A DNA stretch of 23,764 bases from Bacillota bacterium (GTDB lineage: Bacteria; Bacillota; Clostridia; Christensenellales; Aristaeellaceae). The first letter of the stretch is position 1. Every line of letters starts with the position of its first letter. Of this stretch, positions 21,306 through 23,764 are shown one piece after another. The stretch spans positions 1 through 23,764 of the forward strand of contig JAEZHM010000038.1 of assembly GCA_023416585.1 (NCBI GenBank), in the 5' to 3' direction. The notes below the pieces were generated by a model, which ran no database searches, was not told where the DNA came from, and saw only the letters and a list, made by a program, of their open reading frames with translations. The position numbers and the translations under genes are program-made.

Positions 21306-22262
21306 CTAGAATTCATTCTTTAGGCTTCTTGTAAATAGAGCATTCAGTGTGCTTTTGGCATCTTTACGATGATATAAAACATCGTATACGGCATTGCAGA
21401 TGGGAAGTTCCACATTGTATTCCCTGCCCAATTCGACGAGCGCTTTTACTGCATAGCAGCCTTCTGCCAACTCCGAATAATTCTCATTGCGTATGAAACT
21501 TTCCCCGAACTTCCTGTTATGACTGAACTCGGAAAATACTGTCGCCTCGTAGTCGCCTAGATGGCATAGGCCATATGCGGACAGTTCGTTGCCGCCCATT
21601 GCAGAGATTAATCTTGCAATTTCTCTTGTGCCTCTTGACATCAGCGCACCTTTTAACGTTGACAAGTGAAGCCCATCCAGCATGCCCGCCGCGATACCTA
21701 TCACATTTTTGGATGCGGCGCCTATCTCGTTTCCAATTAAATCCTGACCATAATAAAAGCGAATCAAATCACTGGAAAAAGCATCCACCAATTTTGATTT
21801 TACCTCAATGTCAGTGCTATCAATAACCATACAATTTGGAATCCCTTTATAGAATTCCTGCACATGACCTGGACCCAGCCAAACGGCGATACGATTTGTA
21901 GGATCTATTGTATCAGATGCTATTTGTGACAGCCTCTTGCCTGTATTTGCTTCCAATCCTTTCATGCATAGAACGATGATCTTATTTTGTATATTGTATT
22001 GCTTAAGCTGACTCATGAGGCTTGGAAGATTTTGTGAATCTATAGAAATCACAATCGCGTCGGACTTGATGATGGTTGATAATGAGACAGTTAATTCTAT
22101 ACGCTCGCTTAAGGCTACAAGGCCGTTATCCCTGCGCTTAATCAGTTCATTCATACGCGCAGAATTTTCTCTGCCATACAGTGTTACCTTATGATTGATT
22201 TTATCCAAATACCATGCTATAAATGATCCCCAGCGACCGCATCCCACAACCGTAATGTTCAC
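21306..22262 (-). CDS. Divergent glycerol-3-phosphate dehydrogenase (GpsA-like)
   Basis: 318 residues. An N-terminal Rossmann fold (VVGCGRWGSFIAWYL, 5-19) is followed by MKGLEANTGKRLS (100-112), LGPGHVQEFYKGIPN (129-143), and the catalytic-lysine motif NEIGAASKNVIGIAAG (178-193; K185). LKGALMSRGTREIARL (204-219) and GLCHLGDYEATVFSEFSHNRKFG (231-253) complete the pattern. These match NAD(P)H-dependent glycerol-3-phosphate dehydrogenases, but GxGxxG is GCGRWG, and the usual GLAGLGDL.LTC reads GLCHLGDYEAT. The substrate may therefore differ. It starts at GTG 22262, with GGGAG ten bases upstream. Base composition is clearly more AT-rich than its neighbours and it is in the opposite orientation, so transfer is possible. 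Confidence 0.78.
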   Translation of the reverse strand: MNITVVGCGRWGSFIAWYLDKINHKVTLYGRENSARMNELIKRRDNGLVALSERIELTVSLSTIIKSDAIVISIDSQNLPSLMSQLKQYNIQNKIIVLCMKGLEANTGKRLSQIASDTIDPTNRIAVWLGPGHVQEFYKGIPNCMVIDSTDIEVKSKLVDAFSSDLIRFYYGQDLIGNEIGAASKNVIGIAAGMLDGLHLSTLKGALMSRGTREIARLISAMGGNELSAYGLCHLGDYEATVFSEFSHNRKFGESFIRNENYSELAEGCYAVKALVELGREYNVELPICNAVYDVLYHRKDAKSTLNALFTRSLKNEF

Positions 22263-22426
22263 AATGTAACATCTCCCGGAATAATCTGCATATCGTCAGG
22301 CAAATTCATACGCGCGAATATCATACGTTCGCTGTTTTACAAAGTCAATTTGCGTATAAACTGATTAACTGAGGAATGATTTTCCTGCTGCGCATACATT
22401 CTTCTTCTAAGGAATGAAAAAAATAG

Positions 22427-22455
22427 TGGAAACAATACCATGCTTGTGGTAAAAT
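22427..22455 (+). promoter_or_regulatory. Sigma-A promoter of the peptidase-efp unit
   Basis: TGGAAA (22427-22432), a 17-bp spacer and TAAAAT (22450-22455) with a TGG extended -10. The predicted start is near 22462, about 37 bases before the GTG start chosen for the peptidase. Confidence 0.55.
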
Positions 22456-22498
22456 ATCAAAGGATATGCCTTGTTTATCCATGGCACAGAGGAAGGAC

Positions 22499-23578
22499 GT
22501 GAACCATACCTTGGATCGCGTAAAAATGTTGTTGGACGCAATGCATGTGGATGCGGGGGAAGCGGTGCTCTTGCACAAGCCTTCCAACATGCTCTATATC
22601 AGCGGGTACACCGGCGAGGGATTGGCTCTGCTAACGACCCAGGCGAAAGCTATTGTGACGGATTTTCGTTATACCGAGCAAGCGGAAAAGCAGGCGCCGG
22701 GTTTTTCGGTATACATGACCACAAGGGATTGTGACCACAACCAAACCGTTTTGAAAGTTCTGAAAGATCAGGGTATCAGCAAGATATATTATGAGGACGA
22801 CCATATCACCGTAAGGGATTTCCGCGAGTTGGAGCAGGTGATGGAGGGCATGTCCTTTGCGCCTTTAAACAAAGCGCCGGAAAAGCTGCGGGAAATCAAG
22901 GATGCATCCGAGATCGAAAAGATAGCACGGGCATGCAAGATCACCAGCGAGGCTTTCCAGTATATCCTTGGCGTTATTAAAGAAGGAATGACGGAGCAGG
23001 AAATCGCCCGGGCGCTGGAAAACTATATGGTATCCCATGGCGCGCAGGAGACTGCATTTCACACAATCGTAGCATCCGGCGAAAACGGCTCGCTGCCCCA
23101 TGCCGTTCCCGGCGAGCGCAAGGTTCGCAAGGGTGATATGATTACTATGGACTTTGGCGCAAAGGTGGACGGCTACTGCGCCGATATGACCAGGACGATT
23201 GCTCTGGGCGAGCCAGGCGATAAGATGCGCCATGTGTATGATGTGGTACTTACTGCCCAAAAGATGGCGGAGGCCGCGCTGGGCCCCGGCAAGGTGTGCC
23301 GTGATGTGGACGCCGTAGCCAGAGACTATATCGCGTCCCATGGCTTTTCGGAAAATTTCGGCCACGGGCTGGGCCATTCCCTGGGCATCGATATCCATGA
23401 AAGCCCGAGGCTTTCCATGCTGTGCACCGATATCACCAAGGAAAACCACGTGCTTACCGTGGAACCCGGCGTATATCTCCCAGGCGTGGGAGGCGTGCGT
23501 ATTGAAAACAGCTGCGTCGTTACGAAGGACGGCTGCTATTCCCTGACAACAGCGCCCAAAGAATTGATTATCCTGTAA
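22499..23578 (+). CDS. M24 family aminopeptidase (Xaa-Pro type)
   Basis: 359 residues from the GTG at 22499. A creatinase-like N-terminal domain (about 1-125) precedes a pita-bread catalytic domain. Numbered from this start, the metal ligands are D218 and D229 in MDFGAKVDGYCADMTRT, H289 in GHGLGHSLG, E322 in TVEPGVY and E336 in RIENSCVV; a second histidine, in IDIHESPR, is also typical. It cleaves N-terminal residues next to proline in the cytosol. Firmicutes often have this gene directly before efp, as here. GAGGA lies five bases before the GTG. ATGs at 22466 and 22481 are possible, but the first would be almost leaderless from the predicted promoter. Confidence 0.92.
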   Translation: MNHTLDRVKMLLDAMHVDAGEAVLLHKPSNMLYISGYTGEGLALLTTQAKAIVTDFRYTEQAEKQAPGFSVYMTTRDCDHNQTVLKVLKDQGISKIYYEDDHITVRDFRELEQVMEGMSFAPLNKAPEKLREIKDASEIEKIARACKITSEAFQYILGVIKEGMTEQEIARALENYMVSHGAQETAFHTIVASGENGSLPHAVPGERKVRKGDMITMDFGAKVDGYCADMTRTIALGEPGDKMRHVYDVVLTAQKMAEAALGPGKVCRDVDAVARDYIASHGFSENFGHGLGHSLGIDIHESPRLSMLCTDITKENHVLTVEPGVYLPGVGGVRIENSCVVTKDGCYSLTTAPKELIIL

Positions 23579-23637
23579 TACGGCTGGTCAAACTTTCGCA
23601 TGATAATCTTACGCAACTTAAGATGGAGGAATGGAAT

Positions 23638-23764
23638 ATGATTACTGCTGGGGAATTCCGCAAGAACATTACCATTGAGTTTGACGGAGGCGTGTGGAAT
23701 ATTGTGGATTTCCAGCACGTGAAGCCGGGCAAGGGCGCGGCCTTTGTGCGTGTCAAAATCAAGA
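23638..23764 (+). CDS. efp: Elongation factor P (partial, cut by window end)
   Basis: The first 42 residues of EF-P, beginning MITAGEFRKN. The KOW-like N-terminal domain contains HVKPGKGAAFVR, whose PGKG lysine (residue 32) is the position post-translationally modified in many species. EF-P binds the ribosomal E site and relieves stalling at polyproline. GGAGGA (23625-23630) is seven bases from the ATG. It follows the M24 peptidase after 59 bases without a clear terminator, so the two are probably co-transcribed. The rest of the gene lies beyond the window. Confidence 0.95.
   Translation, partial: MITAGEFRKNITIEFDGGVWNIVDFQHVKPGKGAAFVRVKIK

Overview
The window looks like chromosome from a spore-forming member of the Bacillota, most likely class Clostridia and possibly gut-associated. 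The evidence is an RNase J/YlbF/MltG/U32 housekeeping block, a full-length SigK-type sporulation sigma factor, strong AGGAGG ribosome binding sites, sigma-A promoters with TGn-extended -10 boxes, Lpl/Ytc-type sugar ABC permeases, and GC-rich palindromic intergenic repeats of the sort scattered through gut Clostridia genomes. I cannot name a genus. No rRNA, tRNA, CRISPR array, transposase or phage gene was seen.

Layout. (1) 1-5018, plus strand: a structured leader, then rnjA, a YlbF-family gene, mltG and a U32/TrhP-type gene (RNA turnover, cell-wall polymerisation, tRNA modification). (2) 5019-8636: a palindromic repeat, intact sigK (+), a secreted protein with eight 40-residue CxxC repeats (-), and a degraded second copy of the 3' end of sigK (+). 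The two sigK segments are direct repeats bracketing the secreted-protein gene. (3) 8637-17862: a divergent amino-sugar locus. A ROK kinase and an RpiR regulator read leftward. Rightward from a consensus sigma-A promoter run two LplB/YtcP-type permeases, a solute-binding protein, an ADP-ribosylglycohydrolase-fold enzyme, a DUF4127 protein and NanE (ManNAc-6-P 2-epimerase). (4) 17863-20978: a promoter, a candidate 20-codon leader peptide and an antiterminator/terminator-like leader precede a three-gene ABC-2 exporter. (5) 20979-23764: a composite repeat, a divergent AT-rich GpsA-like dehydrogenase (-), an M24 aminopeptidase (Xaa-Pro type) and the start of efp (+).

How the genes may work together. 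In block 3 the transporter would import a ManNAc-containing or related compound, the ARH-fold enzyme and/or DUF4127 would process it, the ROK kinase would phosphorylate the amino sugar, and NanE would convert ManNAc-6-P to GlcNAc-6-P. RpiR, which carries a sugar-phosphate-binding SIS domain, would control the divergent promoters. No sialate lyase (NanA) is present, so sialic acid itself is not the obvious substrate.

The most interesting signals are the attenuator-like leader of the ABC-2 exporter, the NanE/ROK/ARH/DUF4127 locus, the sigK partial duplication around a repeat-protein gene, and a modular repeat family, one copy of which separates two imperfect copies of the 3' end of a permease gene.
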